Positions 1 to 5,314 of a stretch of 7,250 nt of DNA are shown one piece after another; within the stretch, counting starts at the first letter, position 1, and each line of letters begins with the position of its first letter. The stretch lies in the NCBI GenBank assembly GCA_030043175.1, contig JASHYD010001042.1:1-7250 (forward strand). Direction: 5' to 3'. The translations under genes were made by a program, and so were the position numbers. This DNA is from Xanthobacteraceae bacterium (GTDB taxonomy: Bacteria > Pseudomonadota > Alphaproteobacteria > Rhizobiales > Xanthobacteraceae). The notes beneath the pieces were generated by a model that was not told where the DNA came from, searched no databases, and saw only the letters and a list, made by a program, of their open reading frames with translations.

Positions 1-56
1 ATTGCCGCCAAAGCCAGCACAGCAGCAGCGGCAAGTACCGCAAGATCGCGCCGCAT
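1..56 (-). CDS. aztC: Zinc ABC transporter substrate-binding protein, N-terminal fragment
   Basis: Only the first 18 codons lie in the window; the gene continues past the left edge. They read MRRDLAVLAAAAVLALAA, a typical secretory signal start with two arginines followed by a hydrophobic Ala/Leu core. The ATG at 56 lies 2 nt beyond the permease stop, and a GGAAG ribosome binding site (64-68) sits inside the end of the permease gene, 7 nt before the ATG. The place after ATPase and permease is where the periplasmic metal-binding protein of a cluster A-1 metal importer is expected. The mature domain is not visible, so the assignment and symbol rest on context. It could instead be another exported protein, but that is less likely. 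Confidence 0.6.
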   Translation of the reverse strand, partial: MRRDLAVLAAAAVLALAA

Positions 57-58
57 CG

Positions 59-931
59 TCAGGCTTCCAGGTGCTTGCGGGCAACCAATCCGCGGAGCAA
101 CCCGCCATAGCGGCCGAACAACACCGACACGCAATAGAGCATTCCGGCGAACAGAATGATGGCGGGGCCGGCCGGCAACCCAGCGTGATAGGACAAGAGA
201 AGGCCGCAATAGCCCGAGGTGATACCAGCCACGACCGCGCTCACTGTCATCGCTGTGAGATCGCGGCTCCAGAACCGGCTGATGACCGCCGGCAAGATTA
301 TGAGCCCGACTGCCAGCAGAGTCCCGAGCGCCTGGAAGCCGCCGACGAGATTGAGCGCCACCAGGGCGAGGAAGGTGATATGCGCCGGGCCGCCGGAACG
401 GCTGACCGAGCGCAGAAAGCCGGCATCAAGCGATTCCAGCACCAGCGGCCGCCATATCAGCGCCAGCGAAAACAGTGACACGGTGGCGATAACCGCGATC
501 AGAACGAGTGTCTCGTTGTCGAGCGCCAGCACATTGCCGAACAGGAAGTGCAGGAGATCGACGCTGTTGCCGCGGACCGACACGATCACGACGCCGAGCG
601 CGAGCGATACGAGAAACAGCGCCGCGAGCGATGCGTCCTCCTTCAACTCGGTCGCGCGGGCAACGCCGCCGGCCATGAGCGCGACCGCCAATCCTGCAAT
701 GAGCCCGCCCGCTGTCATGGCGGACAGACTGAGGCCCGCCACAACATAACCGATCGCCGCCCCGGGCAAGATGGCGTGCGCCATGGCGTCACCCATCAGA
801 CTCATGCGGCGCAGCATGAGCAGGACCCCGACCGGCGCCGCTCCCAATGCCAGCCCGCACACGCCGACCAGCGCGCGGCGCATGAACTCGAATTCCGCAA
901 AAGGCGAAACCAGGAGATCGTAGATCGACAT
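59..931 (-). CDS. aztB: Zinc/manganese ABC transporter permease (AztB/ZnuB type)
   Basis: This 290-residue integral membrane protein belongs to the ABC-3 family and forms the inner-membrane channel of a metal importer. It is hydrophobic throughout with about eight helices. Family-like stretches are RRMSLMGDAMAHAILPG (41-57), DLLHFLFGNVLA (125-136), GLIILPA (209-215) and GPAIIL (255-260). The frame stays open 17 codons further upstream, but I place the start at 931: it gives the usual N-terminus MSIYDLLVSPF, lies just after a GGAG, and overlaps the ATPase stop by one base (TGATG), a common sign of translational coupling. Zn(II) is the most likely substrate because of the His-rich peptide at the operon head and the resemblance to AztB, as I recall that family. 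Manganese cannot be excluded from sequence alone, since ZnuB, MntB and SitC are homologous. Confidence 0.88.
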   Translation of the reverse strand: MSIYDLLVSPFAEFEFMRRALVGVCGLALGAAPVGVLLMLRRMSLMGDAMAHAILPGAAIGYVVAGLSLSAMTAGGLIAGLAVALMAGGVARATELKEDASLAALFLVSLALGVVIVSVRGNSVDLLHFLFGNVLALDNETLVLIAVIATVSLFSLALIWRPLVLESLDAGFLRSVSRSGGPAHITFLALVALNLVGGFQALGTLLAVGLIILPAVISRFWSRDLTAMTVSAVVAGITSGYCGLLLSYHAGLPAGPAIILFAGMLYCVSVLFGRYGGLLRGLVARKHLEA

Positions 932-1671
932 CACTCCGCCGCAACCGCACATTCGGCAGCGGCTTCCTCGAATGCCTCGCACATGCGCTGTGCCATGACG
1001 AGATTTTCCGGGGTCAACACGAGGCTCGTCTCTCCCCAGGCAATCGGTTCACGCGCGAGCAGCAAAGTCTGCGGAAAGTGCCGGCGCACGAGGTTCATGT
1101 CATGAAGCGCCGCCAGCACGGTGCGGCGCTCGCCGTGCCAGCGCCGGACGAGGGCGATCAAGTCGGCGACCGTCCGCTCGTCGATGGCGTTGAACGGTTC
1201 GTCAAGCACGATCAGCCGCGACTCCTGGAGCAGCAGGCGGGCAAACAGCACGCGCTGCATCTGTCCGCCCGACAGTCCGGCAATCGGGCGGCGTTCGAAT
1301 CCGGTGAGCCCGACCGTCGCAATCGCACCGTGAATCCGCTCGCGTTCGATCTTGCCGATGGCGCCGAAGGCGCCGATCCGCCGCCACAGCCCCATGGCGA
1401 CAAGTTCATAAACGTTGATTGGAAACGAACGGTCGATCTCCTTCACCTGAGGCAAGTAAGCGATGTCGCGAACGCCGGCATTGCGGTCGATCGCGCCCGA
1501 CAACGGCGCGAGCAGCCCGACGATTCCCTTGAACAACGTTGATTTCCCAGCCCCGTTCGGCCCGACAACGGCGAGCATCGTTCCTTCTTCGACCGTGCCG
1601 CTGAGGTGATGAACGGCAGGGTGGCGATCGTAGCCGAGGGTCACATCAACGAATCGGAGATGCGCGGCCAT
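931..1671 (-). CDS. aztA: Zinc ABC transporter ATP-binding protein (AztA/ZnuC type)
   Basis: This 246-residue cytoplasmic ATPase powers the metal importer. All nucleotide-binding elements are present: Walker A GPNGAGKST (37-45), Q-loop Q75 in YLPQ, signature LSGGQMQRV (133-141), Walker B LIVLDEP with D157 and E158, D-loop near 164, and the switch histidine H190 in ALHDMN. The IDRSFPINVYELVAMGLW segment (79-96) is typical of ATPases in metal-uptake systems. The frame is open 19 codons further, but that part would overlap the preceding gene, and the ATG at 1671 gives the expected N-terminus. Its ribosome binding site is weak (TGAGCGG), and it starts 7 nt after the stop of the upstream small gene, so coupling is likely. 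The short C-terminal tail holds two cysteines. The family call is very secure; the Azt subtype is inferred from gene order and overall appearance. Confidence 0.92.
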   Translation of the reverse strand: MAAHLRFVDVTLGYDRHPAVHHLSGTVEEGTMLAVVGPNGAGKSTLFKGIVGLLAPLSGAIDRNAGVRDIAYLPQVKEIDRSFPINVYELVAMGLWRRIGAFGAIGKIERERIHGAIATVGLTGFERRPIAGLSGGQMQRVLFARLLLQESRLIVLDEPFNAIDERTVADLIALVRRWHGERRTVLAALHDMNLVRRHFPQTLLLAREPIAWGETSLVLTPENLVMAQRMCEAFEEAAAECAVAAE

Positions 1672-1678
1672 GGTCCGC

Positions 1679-1828
1679 TCACGACGCGACCCACCACACC
1701 GCGAGCCACAGCGCGCCCGCGAGGCCAAGCGCCACGACGAGCCGCTCTGCGGCCGACATGCGCAACAAAGACGCCGATACTGCCCGCGCCGGATGAAGGT
1801 GGCCGCTGTCGTGGTGATGATGGGTCAT
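1679..1828 (-). CDS. Small His-rich single-helix membrane peptide leading the zinc operon
   Basis: This 49-residue protein begins MTHHHHDSGHLHPARAV, with six histidines in the first twelve residues, and ends in one hydrophobic helix at about 29-47 (LVVALGLAGALWLAVWWVAS). The His cluster is a plausible Zn(II)-binding tail, and the helix would anchor it in the inner membrane. It ends 7 nt before the ATPase start, so it is probably the first gene of the operon. I recall similar small His-rich proteins beside zinc importers in rhizobial genomes, but know of no assigned function. A role in passing zinc to the permease or sensing it is inference. No Shine-Dalgarno precedes the ATG, and a candidate -10 box ends only 7 nt upstream. 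The frame is open to an ATG at 1945, but the 39 extra residues lack character and would span the promoter region. Confidence 0.68.
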   Translation of the reverse strand: MTHHHHDSGHLHPARAVSASLLRMSAAERLVVALGLAGALWLAVWWVAS

Positions 1829-1835
1829 GGACTTT

Positions 1836-1864
1836 TGTATAGTGCAGCCATCCCGCGGTGTCGA
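1836..1864 (-). promoter_or_regulatory. Candidate sigma-70 promoter of the zinc operon
   Basis: On the minus strand TCGACA (1864-1859, five of six to TTGACA) is followed after 17 nt by TATACA (1841-1836). The predicted start would be near 1829, one base before the ATG of the His-rich peptide, which would make the mRNA essentially leaderless. An alternative pair is TTGTGT (1901-1896), 17 nt and TGCTAT (1878-1873), which would leave a leader of about 38 nt and place its -35 inside the dyad at 1882-1907. I cannot decide between them from sequence. Confidence 0.4.
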
Positions 1865-1881
1865 TTGCGAGCATAGCAGCC

Positions 1882-1907
1882 ATGGTAAGTTCGCGACACA
1901 ATACCAT
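1882..1907. promoter_or_regulatory. Candidate operator dyad upstream of the zinc operon
   Basis: A perfect 6-bp inverted repeat, ATGGTA and TACCAT, is separated by 14 bp in front of the operon. Zinc importers are commonly repressed by Zur, a Fur-family protein that binds dyads of about this size. The inner bases are not symmetric about the same centre and do not match a Zur consensus I can recall. This is therefore a positional candidate, not a recognised site. Confidence 0.25.
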
Positions 1908-1916
1908 ACGACAGAG

Positions 1917-1943
1917 GTCAGATGAGGGACGGAGATATCTGAC
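1917..1943. repeat. Inverted repeat GTCAGAT/ATCTGAC
   Basis: A perfect 7-bp inverted repeat (1917-1923 and 1937-1943) has a 13-nt loop. The 8-bp palindrome AGATATCT (1933-1940) overlaps its right arm. It lies between the secreted-protein gene and the zinc operon. No T-run follows on either strand, so it is not a canonical intrinsic terminator. It could be a processing or rho-assisted 3' stem for the minus-strand gene ending at 1991, or a regulator site. Confidence 0.3.
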
Positions 1944-1959
1944 ATCTGGGGTCCGGCAT

Positions 1960-2015
1960 TTGTTCGCGACCCGGCTGGGTCATTTTCTGATCAGAAATCC
2001 GGCTTGTTCGCGACC
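1960..2015. repeat. Direct repeat TTGTTCGCGACC at and beyond the 3' end of the secreted-protein gene
   Basis: TTGTTCGCGACC occurs at 1960-1971 and 2004-2015. Each copy is preceded by TCCGGC, with two extra bases (at) between the parts in the first copy. The 2004 copy encodes the final VANKPDF of the secreted protein on the minus strand; the 1960 copy lies just beyond its stop. This suggests a partial duplication of the gene's 3' end or a remnant of a paralogue. Confidence 0.45.
1984..1997. repeat. Perfect 14-bp palindrome across the stop codon
   Basis: TTTCTGATCAGAAA is its own reverse complement and contains the TGA stop (1993-1991) of the secreted-protein gene. On the plus strand it follows a short GACCC/GGGTC hairpin at 1968-1981. 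It may be a protein-binding site or part of a 3' RNA structure; no role is certain. Confidence 0.4.
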
Positions 2016-2833
2016 GGGATGTGATAGTCGAACAGGTGCTGGTTGTTCTCGGCGCAGACTTCCTCGCGGAACGGCTGCTGCACACGCCGGTAACGCTGTT
2101 TCGCGGTCCAGGGCTCGTAAAAAGCGTCCGGATCATCGACCGTGAAAGTCACCTCCATGACGTTGCCATCCTCGACCACCCTCCAGCGCTCCACCACGTG
2201 CAGCTTCTCGGTGTGGGGCGTGCGGTAGTTGTCGAGAAAGGTCCTGTCATTAAGTCCAATGGTGTCGATCACGAGCGTGTCACCTTCGTAGTGACCGATC
2301 GACTCGCCGTACCAGGACGGCTGCGGATTTTCCGAATGGGGCACGTCGAGATAGACGCGCCGGACCTCCTGATTGCTCTCAAAGACGATCACCACCTCCC
2401 TCGGCGATTGCACGAAGCGGACCGGCGTGAAACGGCCGTAGCTCATGAAGCCCGGAACACCCGCCGGGCTGCAGCTCGAGCGCGGCGTAAACGCGATCTT
2501 GCCGGCGAGCACCTCCTCATTGTCCTTCCTCATCCGTTCTTTGACCCATGGCTTGAGGTTCGGATTGCCAACATCGGCGATCCGATAGGTCGGCTGGGCT
2601 CCAGTCCCATTGGGCACATAGGGATGCGCCGGATCTGTGCGTACAATGCCCGCCCGCGCGCCGGGAACATCGATCAAGTCGCCTCCGATCGATATCCATC
2701 CGGCTTCATTCGATGAAAAATCGGGCGGATTCGCCCTTTGTTCCGCTTGCGCCGGAGTGGACGGTATCGCCCACGTCAGCCCTGCCAGGATGATGCCTAC
2801 GCGTAATCCTTGTCTCGCGGTTAACACATACAT
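1991..2833 (-). CDS. Secreted protein of unknown function with a GHYEGDTLVIDT motif
   Basis: This is a 280-residue exported protein. The ATG at 2833 is fixed by a very good ribosome binding site (GAGGAGG, 6 nt before it), although the frame stays open another 45 codons. Residues 1-30 form a signal peptide with a hydrophobic core at about 12-22 and a likely cut after AQA (30). The mature part is rich in predicted beta strands and contains PNGTGAQPTYR (74-84), SSCSPAGVPGF (119-129), PSWYGESIGHYEGDTLVIDT (172-191) and the C-terminus HIPVANKPDF. Two cysteines in the mature part, C121 and C260, could form a disulphide. I recall similar proteins, often with several paralogues per genome, in soil proteobacteria and acidobacteria, always without a function. 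No catalytic motif is recognisable. The next minus-strand gene upstream is 323 bp away, so it is probably transcribed alone. Confidence 0.85.
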   Translation of the reverse strand: MYVLTARQGLRVGIILAGLTWAIPSTPAQAEQRANPPDFSSNEAGWISIGGDLIDVPGARAGIVRTDPAHPYVPNGTGAQPTYRIADVGNPNLKPWVKERMRKDNEEVLAGKIAFTPRSSCSPAGVPGFMSYGRFTPVRFVQSPREVVIVFESNQEVRRVYLDVPHSENPQPSWYGESIGHYEGDTLVIDTIGLNDRTFLDNYRTPHTEKLHVVERWRVVEDGNVMEVTFTVDDPDAFYEPWTAKQRYRRVQQPFREEVCAENNQHLFDYHIPVANKPDF

Positions 2834-2861
2834 TGTTTCCTCCTCGGGTATGTTTTTTCTT

Positions 2862-2900
2862 CCAGGGCGGATTGCGGTCAGCTGATTAGCTCTGCCCTGG
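2862..2900 (-). other. Leader stem-loop of the secreted-protein gene
   Basis: CCAGGGC (2862-2868) and GCCCTGG (2894-2900) are perfect complements, extendable to ten pairs with one G-T pair. The loop includes the palindrome TCAGCTGA (2878-2885). In the minus-strand transcript it lies about 12 nt before the ribosome binding site and is followed by an A-rich stretch, so it is not an intrinsic terminator. It may stabilise the 5' end of the mRNA. Confidence 0.3.
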
Positions 2901-3102
2901 TCGTCGCCGGTCCCGGTCGATGGCGTGCTTATGTGCTTGGGCCGGCGGCGCAAGCCGGCGACCACCATGGATTCAATGGACCGAAATCCGTTTCCAACTC
3001 ATCAACATTCGTCGCGCCGTGACGGCACCCACCTCGCGGGTTGTCGCCTCACGTTTGGTCGAAAGGATCGCACGCGCCTCGTTGGGCTAAATGAGATGCG
3101 GG

Positions 3103-3148
3103 TAGACCGCAAGGGGCGCTCCTGGCCTCCTGAGCCGCCGGCGGTCTA
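3103..3148 (-). terminator. Stem-loop just downstream of the creatininase-like gene
   Basis: TAGACCGC (3103-3110) and GCGGTCTA (3141-3148) pair over 8 bp. Inside them GGCGCTC and GAGCCGCC form a second stem with one bulged base. It begins 8 nt after the minus-strand stop at 3157, the right place for a 3' end. No T-run follows, so termination would be non-canonical or the stem would only protect the mRNA 3' end. Confidence 0.35.
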
Positions 3149-3156
3149 TCATATCG

Positions 3157-3960
3157 TCAAGCGGGGCCGTCGGCCAGCCGCCTGAGGTCGAAGCGGTCGA
3201 CATCCTGCAGCAGTTCCACAAAGGCGTTTGCCCCGTGTGCGAGCGCCTTGTCGCCCTTTTGCGCAGTGGCGGGCGTGGCGTCGCCGACTGCGCCGCTCTG
3301 ATGCAGGTCCTGGGTCATCCAGCCGAAGCCGACCGGCCGGAACGCGCTGAGCCATTTGAAGTCTTCAGCCATTTTCACCGTAACCGGGGCCGCCGCCGCG
3401 GCTCGTCTCATGTCCACGGTTTCGGGCTTGTGGGCGAGCAGGAGCGAGGTCTCCAAGTCGCCGGCATGAATGCCATGGCGCAGCTCCGTCGGCTCGAAGG
3501 TACCCGGCGGGTAGCCGAAGCGATGCCAGGCACAGGTCACCACCAGCATCTTCAGACGAACCCGCAGATCGCGAGCAACCAGGTCCATGGCGGCGAGGTT
3601 GCCGCCGTGGCTGCTGACCATCACAAGTTTGCGGACGCCGCAGCGGTGGATACTCTCGCCGACTTCGGTGTAGGCGCCGATGATGGTCCGGGCCGAAAAC
3701 GACAGGGTCCCGGGAAAGGCTCGATGCTCGTCCGATTGGCCGATCGGCTGGGTCGGCAGAAATGTTACTGGCAAGTCGGGCGGAAGCAGAGGAAGCACGC
3801 GAGCGATGTAGGCTTGCGCGATATAGAAATCGACGCCGAGCGGCAGATGGGGGCCATGTTGCTCGACAGCCGCGACCGGCAACACCGCGATCCAGCGCTC
3901 CGTATCGCCGGCCGCCACGTCGGTCCAGGTCATCTCGGTCCAGTCACGCTTCGGCATCAT
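3157..3960 (-). CDS. Creatininase-family metal-dependent amidohydrolase
   Basis: This 267-residue, probably cytoplasmic enzyme is of normal length for the creatininase family, whose members hydrolyse cyclic or linear amides with two metal ions. Expected ligands are visible: E33, H35 and D44 in PVAAVEQHGPHLPLGVD, H118 in SSHGGN (usually NGHGGN), and E170 in HAGDLETS. IGQSDEHRAFPGTLS (73-87) is also typical. Family substrates include creatinine, formamidopyrimidine nucleotides and mycofactocin peptide, so the substrate cannot be named. There is no signal peptide. Two ATGs lie in tandem (3960 and 3957) after a weak GAGCGG; I use the first. The gene is divergent from the substrate-binding protein at 4025 with 64 bp between starts, suggesting shared control. 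The Ser-Ser in place of Asn-Gly before H118 marks a subgroup away from classical creatininase. Confidence 0.88.
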   Translation of the reverse strand: MMPKRDWTEMTWTDVAAGDTERWIAVLPVAAVEQHGPHLPLGVDFYIAQAYIARVLPLLPPDLPVTFLPTQPIGQSDEHRAFPGTLSFSARTIIGAYTEVGESIHRCGVRKLVMVSSHGGNLAAMDLVARDLRVRLKMLVVTCAWHRFGYPPGTFEPTELRHGIHAGDLETSLLLAHKPETVDMRRAAAAAPVTVKMAEDFKWLSAFRPVGFGWMTQDLHQSGAVGDATPATAQKGDKALAHGANAFVELLQDVDRFDLRRLADGPA

Positions 3961-4011
3961 GTCCGCTCACTCGCAATTGCGATCCGGTTCGCGTATGTTC
4001 CGGACGCGTTC

Positions 4012-4016
4012 GGAGA
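4012..4016 (+). promoter_or_regulatory. Ribosome binding site that decides the start of the THI5-like gene
   Basis: GGAGA lies 8 nt before the ATG at 4025. The open frame has other ATGs at 3959, which would overlap the divergent gene's start codon, and at 4052, where AGAGG is only one base away. The 4025 start is best supported. Confidence 0.55.
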
Positions 4017-4024
4017 ATCAACCC

Positions 4025-5098
4025 ATGGAAAACCGCAGACTTCACAGAGGCATGTTCTTAAGGCCCGTCCTCTCCAGAGCTGCCCGAGTTTTCGCGGCTG
4101 CGCGTTTCATAATCGCCTGTGCGGTGGCCGGCAACATCGTCGCCGACCATGCTGCGGTCGGGCAGACGCTCGACAAGGTGTCGTTTGCCACCAACTGGGT
4201 CGCGGAGGCCGAACACGGCGGATTCTATCAGGCGCTGGCGGACGGCACCTATCGCAGATACGGGCTCGACGTCACCATCGTTGCGGGCGGACCCCAGGTC
4301 AACAACCGCATTCTCCTGCCGGTGGGAAGGATCGATTTTTATCTGAGCGCGAACACGCTGCAGTCCTTCGATGCGGTCGAGCAGAATATTCCGACGGTCG
4401 TCGTAGCGTCGATGTTCCAGAAGGATCCGCAGGTCCTGATCGCGCATCCCGATCGCGGCATCAACAACCTTGAGGATCTCAAGGGCTTGGTGCTCTATAT
4501 CTCCAAGGAAGGCATGGCGAGCTACTTTCAGTGGCTCAAGGCCGACTATGGCCTCGTGGACAGCCAGGTCCGGCCTTACACGTTCAATCCGCAGCCCTTC
4601 CTGGCCGACCGCAACAGCGTCATGCAGGGCTATGTGACGTCCGAGCCTTACGCCATCGAGAAGCAGACCGGAGTCAAACCTAAGATTTTCCTGATCGCGG
4701 ATTACGGCTTTAACAGCTATTCGACGTTGATCGAAACGCGGCGCGACCTCGTCGAGCGCAAACCCGACGTGGTGCAGCGTTTCGTCGACGCCTCGATCAT
4801 CGGTTGGTACAACTATATTTATCACGACAACGCGCCTGCCAACGCCATGATCAAACGCGAGAATCCGGAGATGACGGATGAGTTGCTCGCCGCTTCGGTG
4901 GCGCGAATGAAGGAATACGGCATTGTCGATTCCGGCGACGCGCTGGAGCTCGGCATCGGTGCGATGACGGACGCTCGCATGACGAATTTCTTCGACAAGA
5001 TGGTGCGGGCCGGCGTCGTCAAGGCCAGCCTCGACTTCCGCAAATCCTACACATTGCGGTTCGTGGACCGAAAAGTCGGGCTAGCGCTGCGGCGCTGA
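4025..5098 (+). CDS. NMT1/THI5-like ABC transporter substrate-binding protein
   Basis: This 357-residue protein has an N-terminal export signal (basic start; hydrophobic part at about 27-40; likely cut near 46) and then an NMT1/THI5-like periplasmic binding fold. Visible family features are FATNWVAEAEHGGFYQALADG (54-74, split by the conserved W58 and EHGGFY), GLDVTIVAGGP (80-90), NNLEDLKG (147-154) and TSEPYA (205-210). Such proteins deliver small molecules such as thiamin pyrimidine precursors, riboflavin, alkanesulphonates, nitrate or aromatic compounds to an inner-membrane permease. No permease or ATPase gene is adjacent, so it is an orphan in this window and probably works with a transporter encoded elsewhere. 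The divergent creatininase-like gene may process what it imports; this is inference. The ligand cannot be read from sequence. Confidence 0.85.
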   Translation: MENRRLHRGMFLRPVLSRAARVFAAARFIIACAVAGNIVADHAAVGQTLDKVSFATNWVAEAEHGGFYQALADGTYRRYGLDVTIVAGGPQVNNRILLPVGRIDFYLSANTLQSFDAVEQNIPTVVVASMFQKDPQVLIAHPDRGINNLEDLKGLVLYISKEGMASYFQWLKADYGLVDSQVRPYTFNPQPFLADRNSVMQGYVTSEPYAIEKQTGVKPKIFLIADYGFNSYSTLIETRRDLVERKPDVVQRFVDASIIGWYNYIYHDNAPANAMIKRENPEMTDELLAASVARMKEYGIVDSGDALELGIGAMTDARMTNFFDKMVRAGVVKASLDFRKSYTLRFVDRKVGLALRR

Positions 5099-5115
5099 AG
5101 GCTGCGGCGCTAAAG
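5086..5115 (+). repeat. 15-bp tandem duplication across the stop codon
   Basis: GCTGCGGCGCTGAAG (5086-5100) is followed directly by GCTGCGGCGCTAAAG (5101-5115), identical at 14 of 15 positions. Because the unit is five codons long, the gene keeps frame and has a TGA in the first copy and a TAA in the second. This is a small tandem duplication with a back-up stop. Confidence 0.75.
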
Positions 5116-5166
5116 CTTGACGCGCAGGGCGGGCGAAGGTTATTGCGCAAACCCTTATTCGCCGTG

Positions 5167-5230
5167 GCGTCTCACCCGAACTTGCCCGCCGTCGGGCAGG
5201 TCGAGCGCGTACATCACCGCGTGAGACGCG
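5167..5230. repeat. Nested inverted repeats after the THI5-like gene
   Basis: An outer 9-bp perfect inverted repeat, GCGTCTCAC (5167-5175) and GTGAGACGC (5221-5229), encloses a strong hairpin, CTTGCCCG-ccgt-CGGGCAGG (5181-5200). The alternative hairpin CGCGT-gag-ACGCG (5218-5230) competes with the outer stem. It lies 69-132 nt after the upstream stop. It could be a 3' end structure, a REP-like element or a structured RNA. The GATTTAA that follows is a weak T-tract at best. Confidence 0.4.
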
Positions 5231-5250
5231 ATTTAACTGCAATCCAGCCT

Positions 5251-5259
5251 TGCGATAAT
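5251..5259 (+). promoter_or_regulatory. Candidate extended -10 box before the small membrane-protein gene
   Basis: TGCGATAAT matches an extended -10 (TGn plus five of six bases of TATAAT). A poor -35 (TTTAAC) lies 16 nt further upstream. Transcription would begin about 50 nt before the ATG at 5315. Support is weak. Confidence 0.22.
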
Positions 5260-5314
5260 GGGCAGCTGCAGGTCCTCAATTCGGCAACAAAAATCGGTTT
5301 GAAGCGTTTCTGCA

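Larger units (their letters stand above)
2834..3156. other. Non-coding stretch between secreted protein and creatininase-like gene
   Basis: No credible gene lies in these 323 bp. An 86-codon plus-strand open frame here has arginine- and proline-rich composition and no good start. The region holds the leader of the secreted-protein gene, including the stem-loop at 2862-2900 and the GAGGAGG ribosome binding site, a GC-rich GCCGGC/GCCGGC hairpin at 2941-2959, and the stem-loop at 3103-3148 next to the creatininase-like stop. I see no convincing -35/-10 pair. Confidence 0.5.

Noticed and set aside
2..1105. Several plus-strand open frames opposite the permease and ATPase
   Set aside because: All are antisense to genes with complete, recognisable motifs and give low-complexity Arg/Gln/Ser-rich products.
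1641..1907. 88-codon minus-strand frame overlapping the His-rich peptide gene
   Set aside because: Arg/Ala/Pro-rich in its coding overlap and without family features; the alternative frame gives the His cluster and membrane helix.
1968..1981. GACCC-ggct-GGGTC hairpin followed by ATTTTCT on the plus strand
   Set aside because: It resembles an intrinsic terminator only on the plus strand, where no gene ends nearby, and the stem is just 5 bp.
2021..2716. 231-codon open frame on the plus strand
   Set aside because: Antisense shadow of the secreted-protein gene, which has a signal peptide and an excellent ribosome binding site.
2941..2959. GCCGGC/GCCGGC hairpin
   Set aside because: Short GC-rich palindromes are common in this base composition and no T-run follows.
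3235..4473. 412-codon open frame on the plus strand
   Set aside because: It runs antisense through the creatininase-like gene and out of frame into the binding-protein gene. Its product is Arg/His/Gly-rich with no domain, while both overlapped genes have clear family motifs.
4058..4825. 255-codon open frame on the minus strand
   Set aside because: Antisense shadow of the binding-protein gene; composition is typical of a reversed high-GC coding frame.
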